The notes under the pieces were generated by a model, which was given only the letters and a program-made list of their open reading frames with translations, was not told the origin of the DNA and made no database searches. From NCBI GenBank assembly GCA_000827205.1, contig KN832564.1, positions 942,682-1,006,681 on the forward strand: a stretch of 64,000 nucleotides of DNA. The letters are read 5' to 3'. The stretch is from Plicaturopsis crispa FD-325 SS-3 (taxonomy: Eukaryota > Basidiomycota > Agaricomycetes > Amylocorticiales > Amylocorticiaceae). Below are positions 44,942 through 58,800 of the stretch, one piece after another. The position numbers and the translations under genes were made by a program. Every line of letters begins with the position of its first letter. The first letter of the stretch is position 1.

Positions 44942-46600
44942 CTACTTGTCTACCTCAATCCCCGAGTCGGAAGTGTCGGGGAACACAGGACGCGTCTTCG
45001 CGAGACCGTACGCGTTCTTGTAGAACACCACAGTGCCCTCATCCTCAACGAACTTGCACTCCTTGAACACGCGGTAGGCCTCCGACCAGCCACCCGCGGC
45101 GCCCTGCAATTTCAGCCCGGAGCTTTCCAGGGTCTTCCGCAGCGCGTCCGTAGCCTCCCACCTAACCATATCCGTCAGAATGATGCAGATACCCTGCGAA
45201 GACGGGCGACTTACGCGTTGTAGTGCGGGATCTTGCTCGAGACGTGGTGCAGCACGTGCGTCTCGGAGATGCCGTGCGTCGCATGCGCGCCGATCCAGGC
45301 GGCGATTGGGCCCAGGTCGCCGAGGAGGTTGCGGTCGAGCGTCGAGAGCGCGCCGCGCGGGAACGTGAACTCGGGCGCGCGGTAGTGCGGGAGTACGGGG
45401 TCCGTGTGCTGCAGGAAGGTGATGAGGACGAGCCAGTGGTTCACCCACAGGTACGGCACGAGGTACACGCGGAGGACCTCGAAGAAGCCGTAGTGGTAGA
45501 TAGAGCCGACGACGGCTGCGAGCCAGAGGACGATGCCGATGTCCGAGAGCACAACCTGGTCGGCTTGGTGCGGGGCGAACATGATGGCGCTGGGTGTGAA
45601 GTCTGCGGATGGCGTGTTCTATAAGTTCGATCTGCGGATGCGGTTGCGGCGCAGTACTTACGGTTTGTGCCTTTGGGATAGCGGCGCTGTCCGGAGGAGT
45701 TCAGCAAGAGATACGCAATCCACCCGCCAATCTGCGTTGTTTCGATACGTCCTTCAGCAGGGGTTTCTTCGAGACGATATACGCACTCACGAAGTAGGTG
45801 AACACGCCAAACGAAGCACCGATGGGCGAGTCGCCCAGCGCATCCCAGAATTCCTTTTTAATCTCATCCGACACGGCCGACCCGAGCAGATCCTCCTTCG
45901 CGGGGTCCAAAGGCGGCAGCCCGAGTTCCGAGCGCGTCGGAGGCACAAAGACCTGGTCCTGCGTCATATGGCCCGTAGAGGCATGGTGCTTCCCGTGCGT
46001 GATGCGCCAGGAGTGGTACGGCACGCCGAGACTACCAACAAACAAAAGCCAATATCAGCACCGACACGTGAAAAAAATCCTCGGTAGACGGTGAAGAGAC
46101 ACGCACGCAGAGTGCAGCACCCATCCGACGGAATTGTTGATAAACTTGCTCTCGGAGAACGCCTGGTGGCCGCACTCGTGCGCGACGACCCACAGGCCCG
46201 TTGCGAAGAGGCCTGCCCAGAAGCCGTACAGCGCCCAGAGCGAGACGTACGCGCCCCAGCGCACGTACTCGTTCGGCAGGAGCTCGGGGGTGATGAACGT
46301 CTCCGCGTAGGTGGCCGCCTTGTAGAAGCACCCGATCAGGAAGAGGTCCCAGACGCTGTGCCATTGTCAGCTTTTAATGGTGTGGGGTGCGCGGGGAGGG
46401 GACTCACATGTAGGTAGACGAGCGCAAAGCCGATCGCTTAAAGCAATGCGCACTGCAGGGGCGGTAAGTCGGGCATCCGGGGGGTGTATGAGTGCCACGT
46501 ACGGAATAGAGTCTAGTAGCTGCTTTATAGTCAGCTCCGGGACGACGAACGGCGTCTGCTCGATGGTCGTGAAGCCCGGTTTCCCTGTAGACACGCCCAT
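44942..46600 (-). CDS. FAD2: Delta-12 fatty acid desaturase, copy 1
   Basis: ER membrane enzyme that converts oleate to linoleate. ATG 46598-46600 gives MGVSTGKPGFTTIEQTPF, then VVPELTIKQLLDSIP and AHCFKRSALRSS. The three di-iron histidine boxes are AHECGHQAF, THGKHHAS and ETHVLHHVSS. TM pairs: VSLWALYGFWAGLFATGLWV, IVLWLAAVVGSIYHYGFF, YLVPYLWVNHWLVLITFLQH. C-terminus FPDTSDSGIEVDK, TAG at 44942-44944. About six introns, positions matching copy 2 (51176-52756). The frame is open for a few codons upstream to an AG site near 46620, so a further 5' exon is possible. Complete and presumably active. Confidence 0.93.
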
Positions 46601-46961
46601 ATCTTCCAACGACACGTCCTGGAAGTGCAGAAAGAAAAGTAGGGAGGAAAGGAAAGGAAAGAGGCAAAGCCCAGTCTAAGACGCGTTTGTTATAAGTATA
46701 AGAGCTTCACCAACGTTTTGCGGTTGGGGTAGCCGCGGAAGTAGCCGAGCCAATCGGTCTGGGGGCGATTCACTCCTATACGACGCGTTTTCATCGGACG
46801 GACAAGTACATTTCAGGTACATACGAGGACAGATAATAAATACGCAGATGGATATGGCAGAAAGGAAGTTGGATGCAGATACTGTCCGGTCAAACAAGGA
46901 GATGCGGTCGGGGAGCATGTGGAGGGCGTGCTCAGAACGGAGCAGCGAACACCTAGTAGCA
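46601..46961. other. Short intergenic region upstream of desaturase 1
   Basis: About 360 bp. A pyrimidine-rich run at 46620-46680 (minus strand) ends in a possible splice acceptor, so part may be a 5' UTR intron of the desaturase. Confidence 0.4.
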
Positions 46962-48831
46962 CTATGAGTGTAGCTCCTTCAGACGCGTAGCCAGCCCCTC
47001 GAGGAACGCCAGCCCGTCCTTCGTCACTGTTCGCCCAGTGCTCTTGTTCGTGAGCGCCCCAAAATCAGCTACCATGTCCGCCAGCCGCTTGTTCCCGGGC
47101 GCCATCCCGACCTCCCGCCGCAGCGTCGCCAGTGCGCTCAGCTTCGCGTGCCGCGGCTCCGGCTCCTCCTGCTCTTTATTGCTGTTGGAGCTGCGCGTGC
47201 GCGACGTCCGCAGGGGCACGACGAACACAGAGGGGTCGGCGAGCTGCTTGTACAGCGTGTCGAGGAAGAAGAAGCCCTCCTTCGTGAGGTTTTTCGAGCG
47301 GCTGCTGTTCAGCACCTCGACAAAATTGGCGACCAGGTCAGCGAGCGTGGCGTTGTCAGCTGCGGCTTGCAAACCCCGGGAGAGGTCCATGATCTGGTTC
47401 GCCTTGTTCATCCTCGTCTGCAGGAGCGGCGTCACCTTGCGAATAGGTTCGTTATTGGTGCTATCGTCCGTAATGATCACGACATCGTTAGACAGTGCCC
47501 CAGAGGATTTTTTCGTAGCTTTGGCGGGCTTCGCAGCACCAGCCACGTTCTTTTTGTCGCCCAGTATTGGCCGATCATCGAGTTTAAGATTCGCAAGGTC
47601 ATTAAGAATGTTCTCCACACTACCCGGTCCTGGTGTATTCCTTGCCACGCCAGTAGATCGTGGTGCACGCTAAAAAGTTGCCGTCAGCTCCCATTCGTCT
47701 AGACGCCTCCGGCAAACCCACCTTTGACACGGGTAATTCAGGAGGCGGCCACACGAACGCGTCGCTGTCGCCAAAACCTTCGTCTCGCATGAGCGCCTTG
47801 AACTCGTCTATCCATCGCCTGTAATCCGGGCATTCCGCGAACTTTAACCGACGACAGTACCGCAAGAACTCTTCAAATTCGGATGGCATGCCGTGACACA
47901 GGTGTTCGGCGCGTGCGTGGCGTTTCTCGCGTTTTATGCGGTCGTGCTGCACTTCGTCCTTCGGCACGCCGTTGCGCGTCCAGGAGAGTCCACCCGGTGT
48001 GAGGAGGTGGATTAGCATCAGCGCGACTGCTTCCAGGTCGTCGCGGCGTGAGGGGACTATTTTCATCGTTGGCAACAGTTGTGGTCAGCCATAGATGTAG
48101 ACTGGATGTGGCACGTCAGGCAGATGGCTGACCTTTCCCGCGGCAATGTACGCCAACGGAGGAGAACCAGTAATTCCCGATAAAGTCACGCTTAGCATTG
48201 CTGTCCTCGATATGCCGGCGCGTATGCGGGTCGATGTAGCGCTTCGAGAAGCCGAAGTCAATCATGTAAAGAGTTTGCTGATTTGGTGGTAATCCAATAA
48301 CGCAATTACCGAGCTGGATATCACGGTGGAGGATTCCTCGAGAATGCATAAACTCAAGGCGCGCAATCTGCGATGTTTGAGCTAGTGTGAGTACGGCAAG
48401 TATAAGGGAGATAACGCCTGTGGAAACTCACGACTTGCGACGCAATGCAGCAGACGCTGCGCAAATCCATCCTGTCTTTCCCGCTCTTCCTGAACAGGTT
48501 GTCCAGACTCAAGCCGAGAAGGTCGATGGCCATGTAGTCCCACATGCCCTCTACGCCCGCAGCCCATAGTGTTGGCATTCCCACTCCACCCTGCAGCGAA
48601 GGGTAGAAGCCTCGTTCGTACCTATTCGTCGGGCATTCGTGGTTTACGTCCTGTATTTTGAGCGCAACTATTTGGTGCGTGAACACGTTTTGTGCACGAA
48701 ATATGGCGCCTATGTGCGCGTTAGTCTGGCTAGCGAGTAGAGAATAAGACGAGGCAAGAACCTGAAAAGCCTGCTCCCAATTTCTCTATCAACAGCCAGT
48801 TCCCAATTCGCTGAGGGTGATGCGACGGCAT
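46962..48831 (-). CDS. Casein kinase 1-family protein kinase with duplicated C-terminal module
   Basis: CK1-like kinase; role unknown. ATG 48829-48831 gives MPSHHPQRIGNWLLIEKLGA with the glycine loop GAGFSG. Further motifs: QIVALKIQDVNHECPTNRYE (Lys), MWDYMAIDLLGLSLDNLF, ILHRDIQLGNCVIG (HRD, with Gln in place of the usual Lys two residues on), YMIDFGFSKRYIDPHTRRHI (DFG and CK1-type loop), VPSRRDDLEAVALMLIHLLT. After the kinase a 230-residue tail contains two similar blocks, LADLVANF...LTKEGFFFLDTLYKQL and LADMVADF...VTKDGLAFLEGLATRL (47241-47345 and 46980-47084). It ends KELHS with stop at 46962-46964. Four to five introns. Lies between the two desaturases. Confidence 0.83.
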
Positions 48832-49553
48832 GGTAAGTTCGTTTCTGCGGCACCGTTGTACTTGTTTTTTGACCGTTAAGCAAGATATGTTTACGCAGAC
48901 CCGGTATAGATGAGATGAAGCAAAGTCAGTGAGATGGTGGTGGTAAGGAAACAAGTCAGCCGTCGACGCGATTTCGACCGTCGACCAGCGCCGCCGTCCC
49001 AGACTCCCAGCGCGCCCCTGTCACGCGCTGGTTCAAGATCGCACGTGGTCGCGCCACCGTGTCTTGGAAAAATAAATATTATTATCATTTACAGTAAAAT
49101 ATTCTTGTATCTTACCGTCATCTCAAAAACTTTGTATCTGCTTTGTATCGAGTGCCTTGCGATTTCGGACCAGGTTTCGCTGACTTTGGGAGACGATAGT
49201 GACTTTGGACACCGTGGAACTTGACCGAAAGTATCAGGCTGTCGATGGCGAAATCATGCATGTCCTGACACTACTCGCACTTCCAGCTGAGACGGTTCGT
49301 CAACAGCAACTCGTCGCCGTTTCAGCCCTCGGAGCTTCCGTACTAACTCTTAGTCCGACTGAACCTGGACACGCGCAGCATCGTGCAGCGCGTGGGCGGA
49401 ATAGTACAAACCTGGCCCAAAATACAGCGGCTTACTCAGTACGATGGTACCACCGGCAACCCCGTCCCGGGGGCTGTTAAAGACCTTTATAAAGGCTCAC
49501 TTACAATCGTGAGTCCTGTATCGTTCGTGGAAATCCGCGCACATAAATCTAGC
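48832..49553. other. Divergent intergenic region (CK1 kinase / OYE)
   Basis: About 720 bp. Contains an imperfect inverted repeat of gtcgac around 48960-48985 and an A/T-rich patch at 49060-49100. A 93-codon frame at 49199-49480 starts with GTG and is not called. Confidence 0.45.
49488..49493 (+). promoter_or_regulatory. TATA box of the Old Yellow Enzyme gene
   Basis: TATAAA about 60 bp before the ATG at 49554. Confidence 0.5.
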
Positions 49554-50827
<1,274 letters not shown>

Positions 50828-51175
50828 ACTAGGAAAATGGAACAACTTCCATGCCTGTTCCTGTCATAGACGTGCGCATCTGCTTGCAGTTTGTAGCATC
50901 TCTCGCAGTACCGCAACTGCAGTGTGCAGTAGCTGCAAACTTCATATTTTTATTCCAATTCTGTTGTACTTGGTAGAAACCTGGTAGAAACATCGCCAAC
51001 GACTAGACCGGTTCAATTACATAATAAAGACGCCGTGGCCAATATATTGTGGGGCAAATCGAACGAGGTTGCTGTGGTCCAGAGTCTCGTTCTGCTGTAC
51101 AAAAACCTCGGTCTCTCTCTTTCTTTGCTTTCTGTCTTTCATTATAGACAGAGTCTTGCAAAGCGGACTGCAATA
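50828..51175. other. Intergenic, OYE 3' flank and desaturase 2 promoter
   Basis: About 350 bp, T-rich in the last 60 bp before the ATG (tctctctttctttgctttctgtc-like pyrimidine tract, at 51110-51140). Confidence 0.45.
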
Positions 51176-52756
51176 ATGGCTGCATCGACGAGAAAGCTAG
51201 ACGTCGCTCAGACATCCTTCGTGGTCCCGGAGTTGACCATAAAGCAGCTGCTCGATTCTATCCCGTGAGCAGCCTTTTCCATCGCGGTCGAGCTTTCATA
51301 CTGACTTTCTTTCGTGGGACTGCAGGGCGCACTGCTTCAAGCGATCCGCTCTCAGATCCTCAGTCTACATGTGAGTAACTTGCCGTGAATCTACGATATC
51401 ATCGTCTCACGCATGCCGACAGCGTCTGGGACCTCTTTATCATCGGATGTTTCTATAAGGCGACCACCTTTGGCGAGACATTCCTGACACCGGACTACAT
51501 CCCCAACGACTATGCTCGTTCTGCTGCGTGGGTCTCGCTCTGGGCGCTGTACGGATTTTGGGCAGGGCTGTTCGGCACAGGCCTCTGGGTTATCGCGCAC
51601 GAATGCGGCCACCAGGCGTTCTCCGAGTCGAAGACCATCAACAACACCGTCGGATGGGTCCTGCACTCTGCGTATGTCTTCACCAATGAGTGTTACCCTG
51701 TCTTGTCCACTGACTCCCCAAAAGCCTTGGGGTTCCTTACCAGGCATGGCGCATCACTCATGCGAAGCACCACGCTTCGACTGGGCACATGACGCAGGAT
51801 CAGGTCCACGTCCCCAAAACGCGCTCGCAGCGCGGCCTCCCGCCTCTCGACCTGTCCAAGGAAGACGTCTGGGGCTCCAGTGTCGCCGATGAAGTCAAGA
51901 AGGAGCTTTATGAGGCTTTGGGCGACTCGCCTATTGGCGCATGCTGGCATCTGTTCACGTACTTCGTAAGTTAACCTCGTCTCGTGATGTCATGTAGCGG
52001 CACTGATTTTGTATTACAGAGTGTAGGATGGATCGCATACCTTCTGAGGAACGCGTCAGGCCAGCGCCGGTATCCCAAAGGCACCAACCGTAAGTATATC
52101 CAAGCTCACCTCTCTTACTCTTTTCCTTACACGAGTATCGCTCTACAGACTTCAACCCTAATGCCGTCATGTTTGCGCCGCACCAGGCCACACAGATCAT
52201 GATCTCCAACCTCGGCATCGCTATCTGGCTCACCGCCCTCATCACCTCCATCTACACCTACGGCTTCGCGCAGGTCTTCCGCGTCTACCTCGTGCCGTAC
52301 CTCTGGGTTAACCACTGGCTCGTCCTCATCACGCTCCTGCAGCACACGGACCCGCTCCTCCCGCACTACCGTGCGCCGGAGTTCACCTTCCCCCGCGGCG
52401 CGCTGTGCACCATGGACCGCAACCTGCTCGGGGACTTAGGTAGCGTGGCGGGCTGGATCGGCGCGCACGCAACGCACGGGATCAGCGAGACGCACGTCGC
52501 GCACCATGTGTCCAGCAAGATCCCGCACTACAACGCGTGGGAGGCGACGGACGCGCTGCGCAAGACCCTCGAGGGCTCGGGCATGAAGCTGCAGGGCGGC
52601 GCGGTCGGCTGGGCGGAGGCGTACCGCATTTGGAAGGAGTGCAAGTTCGTGGAGGACGAGGGGAACGTCGTGTTCTTCAAGAACGCATATGGCCTGGCGC
52701 ACAGCAGACCGATTTTTGCGGGCGATGTCGACTCGGGAATTGAGGTGGATAAGTAG
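51176..52756 (+). CDS. Delta-12 fatty acid desaturase, copy 2
   Basis: Paralogue of the gene at 44942-46600, opposite strand. ATG 51176 gives MAASTRKLDVAQTSFVVPEL, then TIKQLLDSIP, AHCFKRSALRSSVYM. Histidine boxes: AHECGHQAF, THAKHHAS, ETHVAHHVSS. Same TM pattern (VSLWALYGFWAGLFGTGLWV, YLVPYLWVNHWLVLITLLQH). C-terminus FAGDVDSGIEVDK, TAG at 52754-52756. The introns lie at the same codons as in copy 1. Most differences are in the N-terminal 25 residues, in CFYKATTFGETFLTP and in the middle TM loop (IAIWLTALITSIYTYGFAQV). Both copies keep all histidines, so both should be active; regulation may differ. Confidence 0.93.
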
Positions 52757-52923
52757 AGAAAAGTAGATAACGTGTTCGCTCTTTTTTCGACGATGGTTAG
52801 TTGCGTAGAGAATGGTTATCAATTAGACGAAAAGACATGACGCGGGATACAGTCCTTGAACGAATCCTCACAATTGCTTCGTCCATGCCAGCGTCAAAAG
52901 TACAACAGCACTCATCTATTGCT

Positions 52924-55249
52924 CTACTCGCAAATCTTGAACGATACAACCGTGGGGTCATGATCACTCGACCTCGCGTCGTAATCCTTTGCCCAACTGT
53001 TGACGTGGACATGCTCCGCCTCAAGACCCCTGCTCTTGATCGCGTCCGACACAAATATGTGGTCGAGCTGCTGGCTGTTCTGGTCGTAAGTGTACGTGTA
53101 CCGCTCGACGTTCTCGATGCTCGCGACCTCGTCAGCGTCTGTCAGGATACTACACACAAAGGGGGCGCGCGTTAAGGGAAGCAGAGAGAAGAGAACAGGC
53201 AGGCATGCGTACCTCGTCAAATTCGAGAAAACTTGCGTCGTCTGCAGGTACTCGTTGAAATCCCCACCCACGATGAGATTCGCGTCCGCGTTCTTCGCCA
53301 GGATCTGGTTCACGAACGACTGCCCGCATGCATTACATTAGTGCCCGTGTTTCTCCTGCCCGCCGGACAAGGAAATGACGCACCGTGATAACGCCGATCT
53401 GGCTGGTGCGCTGGTCGACTCCGCCGTTTACCGGCGTCCGCGCGTCGCCCTCAGTCGCAGAGCTGCCTAGCTTTGCGGTGAGCTGAACGTTGACGGTATA
53501 GAACCGCTTCCCGGACTGGGTCTGCCACGCCGCCGCGAGTGGCTTGCGCGAGGCCTTCCACGCTGCGTTTGTGGGGTCAATGCGGCCGGGGTTGTAGCTG
53601 GATGGGCGCGTAATGAGCACGCATTCAGAGATGCAGACGGTAGAGCACGCACCTGAAGCCGACTTTCGTCCCGGAGCCCGTGACTTCCGTGTCGTTGAGC
53701 GCGCCGCCAACGGGCGATCCAGGGACGAGCGTCACTTTCTTCGGATTGTACCTGTACGCATTTTCAGCCTGAGACCACAGAAGAGACGTGGCGCGCGAAA
53801 TCTTACAGGTAGACCTGTCGGATGTTTCCCCCGGGCTCGCCGCCGTCCTCGCCGTCGATGGGGTCGATGTCAGTGTACGAGTAGTTAAACGCGCCACCGC
53901 CGGTCACGATAGCAGAAACCAGGGCGTCGAGGGTTTTATTAGCATTGACGGTGCCGTCGTCCGTCGGGCCGCTGTTGTCCTGGATCTCCTGGATGAAGAG
54001 AATGTCCGGGGTGTTCAAGAACTTCGCAATGTGCTCGCCGACGCCGGCCATCGTCGTAGAGTTGGGCGCCATGTTGTCGATCTGCAAATCCATTGAGCAT
54101 TTGGGCAGTTGCTGACGGGTGGCTGCTTACATTGTAGTCGCCAAGGGTGATCGTACAGGCAGCATCGCTGGACGTGATATTGGACGGAGACACATCAATA
54201 CTTGGTGTAGATTTCACCGTCGGCGCCGTGGTGGGCAGGATGTAGTAGAATCCATATCTTCAGTGGCATGCTATCAGTTCCGAACCATCTGGTTTCATGC
54301 ACCAAGGGAGCCAGACGTACTGGAATGTTATGACACCGGTGATGTCCGACAGGGTGCTACCAATGCCTGTGTCCGGGTTCTTAGTGCCGTCCAAAGGCGT
54401 GCCCACCAATATAGTCTCTGGGTTAGCGTCTGGGACGCCGCTCGAGTCTGTTATGCGTCGGTTCAGGAGAGAATTTTTATGTAGTAAATGCTAAGGAGCA
54501 CTGACCAGCGGTGATCGTCAGCCCGCCGCGGCTGTTCTTGCCAGTGACATTCCAGTCCCCGTACACCCATATCTCGCCGTATTCAGTTCCAAATTCGATC
54601 GTCGTCGGTTTTGGCACGGTGACGATCTGCCCCTCCAAGCTTTCCCAGAAATCGAGTCCGTATTTGTCTGGCTGTAGCGTAGCGTTCTTGGTCTCTACAC
54701 GGCTCGTGTTTCCGGGGGAGGTGAGCCAGCCGTCGTCGCCCTTGTCCAGTGCAGAGAGGATAGCGGTGGGCGGGCTCCGGTCTGTGCCAAGGACAAGCGG
54801 CTTCACAGTGTTGTTAGAGGAGAGGACCTTGATGTCGGTGGGGTAGTTGAGCTCGGTCAAGAACAGGTCGTTTGGCTGAGAAGAGGAGCGGTACTCTGAG
54901 ACCTGACCGCTTAAGGATATCTCGTCGCCGACAGAGACCTTGTCCAAGGTTGAATTGGAGCTCGTGTAGATGCTGAGGCCATTTGACGCGCGCTCGTCGT
55001 CGGATGCCTCACCGAGGATCCAGAACCCCGATTTCGACTGGAAAGACGCGTCAATATAGCCAGTCGTCGCCAATATCGCCACAAGTCCAGTCGCACCTTT
55101 GCCGTGACGATGCCTGTAACATTGGTTACATTCTGACCCGCTAGAGGGGACTGAAAAGCCACGCCCTGAATGTCCGTTACGCTGGTCGCCCCGCTGAGCC
55201 CGACGAGGGTCGCCAGCAAGAGGACGGCGGAGGAGCTCATCGAAACCAT
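52924..55249 (-). CDS. Secreted endonuclease/exonuclease/phosphatase-family nuclease
   Basis: Large extracellular nuclease-like protein. Signal peptide MVSMSSSAVLLLATLVGLSG (ATG 55247-55249). The N-terminal half (DIQGVAFQSPLAGQNVTNVT, GYIDASFQSKSGFWILGEAS, VGDEISLSGQVSEYRSSS) forms an OB-like domain common in ExeM-type nucleases. The C-terminal EEP domain has ITLGDYNIDNMAPNSTT, ILFIQEIQDNSGPTDDG (catalytic Glu), RFYTVNVQLTAK, LIVGGDFNEYLQTTQVF (Asp/Asn), DHIFVSDAI and RSSDHDPTVVSFKI (catalytic SDHDP). Stop at 52924-52926. About nine introns; many N-glycosylation sequons. Complete catalytic set. Substrate, DNA or phosphoester, cannot be told. Confidence 0.87.
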
Positions 55250-55856
55250 GGTCGATAGTGGGATAGACAGATGCCAAACTTATTCTTATACATATAGCCA
55301 GGGACCGGCGCGTCTTGAAAACATTCGTGATGGATGCCACATGAAGGAGGAGACACTTGTTGAGACACGACGATGACACCGAGTGATTCGTCCATGTGGG
55401 TACGACAATCGCCGCATGGCACCTCTGCTGACGGCAAAGAACGTTAACGTTGCTCTTGCAACGAAAAGGTCTGGCGATGTCCTAGAAGCCTGGAATATGT
55501 GCTCCGGGTCCCAGCAAACCAATTTCGTGATCCTGAGGGTGTGAACTCAGTGCTGTCAGGTGAAATCCAGAGTAAGTATGCTAGACAGCGTTTCAGATGG
55601 GTACAGTGAACCATTATACCGTTACATTGCCCTCAGCGAGTTGGGATCGTAAGTGAGTGACTGGGAACCAGGCAAAATCGATGCAGACCACGGTCATGTA
55701 AGACTGACTGTAAGTACTGGTACACCGAGGAACGTGCCTGCGAAATGAGCCAAAGATATCGTCACAAATCACGCGCACTCCACACGCCGCAACCTCCGAG
55801 ACTGCAGACTGAGATACTACAGTATCTTACTCCAGAGACCAGCCCACAATTGCCAG
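55250..55856. other. Intergenic, nuclease promoter and ABC transporter 3' flank
   Basis: About 600 bp. A/T-rich TATA-like run (tatacatatagcc) at 55287-55300 on the nuclease side. No gene seen. Confidence 0.45.
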
Positions 55857-58800
55857 TTAAGCAGGGCCGATCTTCTTGCTGGCCACCATCGCATAAAGCG
55901 CATCTCTGTCGCCGCTCTGGTCGACCAACGAGCGTAGCATGCCATTCTCGTTCTGCAGCAGCGCCGCTGGGCTGTCGAATTCAACCTGGGCATATTCGCG
56001 TGAGCTCGTGTGTAATTCGCATAGAGAGTAAGGAAACATACAATGCGGCCGGCGTCGAGGACCATCTTGTGTTTGTATGGCAGTGAGGGATAGATCAATA
56101 CGAGCGGCGTATGGACATAGACTTACAATCTTATCCGCGTCCATGATAGTCTGGAGGCGATGTGCTACAGTCAACAAGGTGACATCTCTGGGCAGCTCAT
56201 GCCGCAGCGATGATTGTATAACAGAATCTGTCTTGTAGTCTATCGCAGACGTTGCTGTATGAAGAGTTCAAGTTATCAATGCGAAGGAACGTGAACCGAA
56301 GAAAACGAGCCACGAACCTTCATCTAAAATGAGAAGCTTGCTTCCGCGCACGAGAGCTCTCGCGAGGGCAATTATTTGCCTCTGACCAACGGACAGATTG
56401 CTGCCGCCGCTAGAGATTGCAGCGTCGAGCGTGATGCGACCCTCTGCGTCGTCCTGAAGAGATGTCAGGCCTGCGGCGCGCAAAGCGTCGTTTAAAGTCG
56501 CGTCGTCATATTGCGAGAACGGATCCAGGTTCTGACGGAGACTTCCGCTGAGAAGTTCGGGCTGGTGCATGGATGCGATCAGTATACGTGATATGATAGA
56601 CACATTATAGACCACTGACAATTTGAGGGATGATTGTGATGTTTGAGCGCAAGGCGTCTAGGTTGAGGGAGCTGGTGGGAATTCCATCGTAGTATACGGT
56701 GCCCTCAGTAAAAATGCACTGCAGAAGCGAGAGGGTCAAAGAGCTTTTCCCGCTACCGGTGCGACCCACTTGTAGTAGTGTGTCGTCAATGGTCGGCTAG
56801 CTGAGGAGTGTCTGGACACGTACCTACGCCGACCCGTTCTCCAGATTCGATGTGGAAAGAGAGGTCATGTAATATCTCGGGGCCGCCCAGTGAGTATCTA
56901 GCTGACAGATGTTCCACGCGTATATCACCGCTAGCGGGCCAATACGCCGGTGGCACCCCGCCCTCGTGAGGTTTCGGTTCCTGTTCGATTGACACATACC
57001 CTTGAATGCGCTCAAGACTGATAGTATGTGCAGTCGGCATTCTAACCATGTCTCTCTGAAAGCGAAGGTCCCACTCACCTATTGCCCTGGACTTCAAAGT
57101 CGTTCAGAACTCTCACCCACCACAGGATCATCGAGCTGAATCCGATTGCCATCGTCAGAGAGAAACCGGTGTCGGAAGCCGATATGACGTTAGATCCATA
57201 AACAAGGTAGGCCGCAAGTGATGCCGCGAATAGAGCCCCGAGAGCATCGACACGTACGCAAATCCAGCGATTGAGGTTATAGTACACCCGAGCAGCACGA
57301 GAGTATCGGTCTATGCGGTAGAGTGACTCGTTCTTGAACTTGGTCTGTGCACCGTAAGCACGTAGTGACGTTAGACCGGCTATTGCGGCGCCGAAATGTC
57401 CCAGAACGGGCGCCTTAGCATTGGACATTTCCCGTTTGACGGATAGTTGGGCTTTGATATATATCTGTCCGCACCTGAAGCAGGATCAGGACGGATAAAG
57501 GGATTCGTACGAAGCAGACAACGCCTACCATGCACCAGCCAACGCGATAAACATGCTTGGGAACAGGAAAACTGGCGTCAACGACACCACGGCAAGGAAT
57601 TTTATCACCATAGACAGAGTCTGCAGTGTAAACATTAGTCTCGTATACGGCTGCCATACTATGTGACATGTGACATACCAATTCTATCAGTTCCCCCAGC
57701 TGCTTTGAGACGGGGCCATCAACAGCGCGGATATCTTCTGTACATCGAGCGATGACACGCGATGTAGGTGTAATGTCGAGCCACCTAAGGGACCATAACC
57801 GATCAGAGGGCTATAGTGAAGCACTCTGATGCCGCCTTACCTTAATGTAGTACCCATTATCGATCCGATCAATCGTCTATGGATATCCCTAGACGCCCTC
57901 AGGGAACCAGTAATGAACACACAGTAGCTGATGGTGTATACGACAGTCATCCCCGCGATGATTAACGCGAAGACAGTCAAATAGCTACAAGGCGACATAT
58001 TAACGTTGAATGCAGATGGCTTGAACGATTGATAAACTCACTATGCCACCGCAACGTAGGCAGAGGGGTCGAGATACTGCCCGGCCCATCGGCCTAACCA
58101 CCATACTTTACCAGCGCTAGCACCTTCCGTTATAGCCTGTCCTCCAAGGACAACGAGCCAGAAGAAGAATGGGTATTTTCCTCCTGCTGCACTGGTGAAA
58201 AGCTTGACTGTCAACAGTCCCGAGTCAATGGTTGCGTATGATGAACGGACAATTGGGAACTTACATGCATCCATACCGACATGCCCTTCCGCAATTTCCT
58301 CAGCGACCGTCAGTTTCCCATCGGCTTCCTTCTCGGCCTCGCTAGGTGCTGCACTGTCGATGTCGTGTTCGGCTTCTATCTCTGCTTTATTCTCCTTCAT
58401 TTCAAGGGAAAACGCATGGTCCTGCACGAGCACCTCATTGACGGATCCTTGACTCGTGATTTCTCCGTCCTTTCCCAGAGACACAACAAACTGAGCGATA
58501 GGGCTGACCATTGCCACATTGTGAGTCTAATCGCGCATAGCGTGACTTTAGCCTCGGATTCTTGGTACCGGAGAATAGGTTACTTACCACGAGGAGAACA
58601 GTACGTCCGCGCAAAAGGTCGCCCCGGAAACATTTGTCTACGATCCACTTCGATGTGTGGACGTCGAGCGCCGCTAGGACCTGAATGGCAGTCTGAGTTT
58701 ACGACCGGGTCCAAGGGAAGTAGGCGAGGAGCGTACATCGTCGAGAAGAACAATTTCCGCGGGCGAATAGACAGCGCGTGCAAGCGTGATACGAGCTTTT

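Noticed and set aside
49015-49060. tRNA-like B-box (ggttcaag) near 49029
   Set aside because: No matching A-box or cloverleaf stems upstream.
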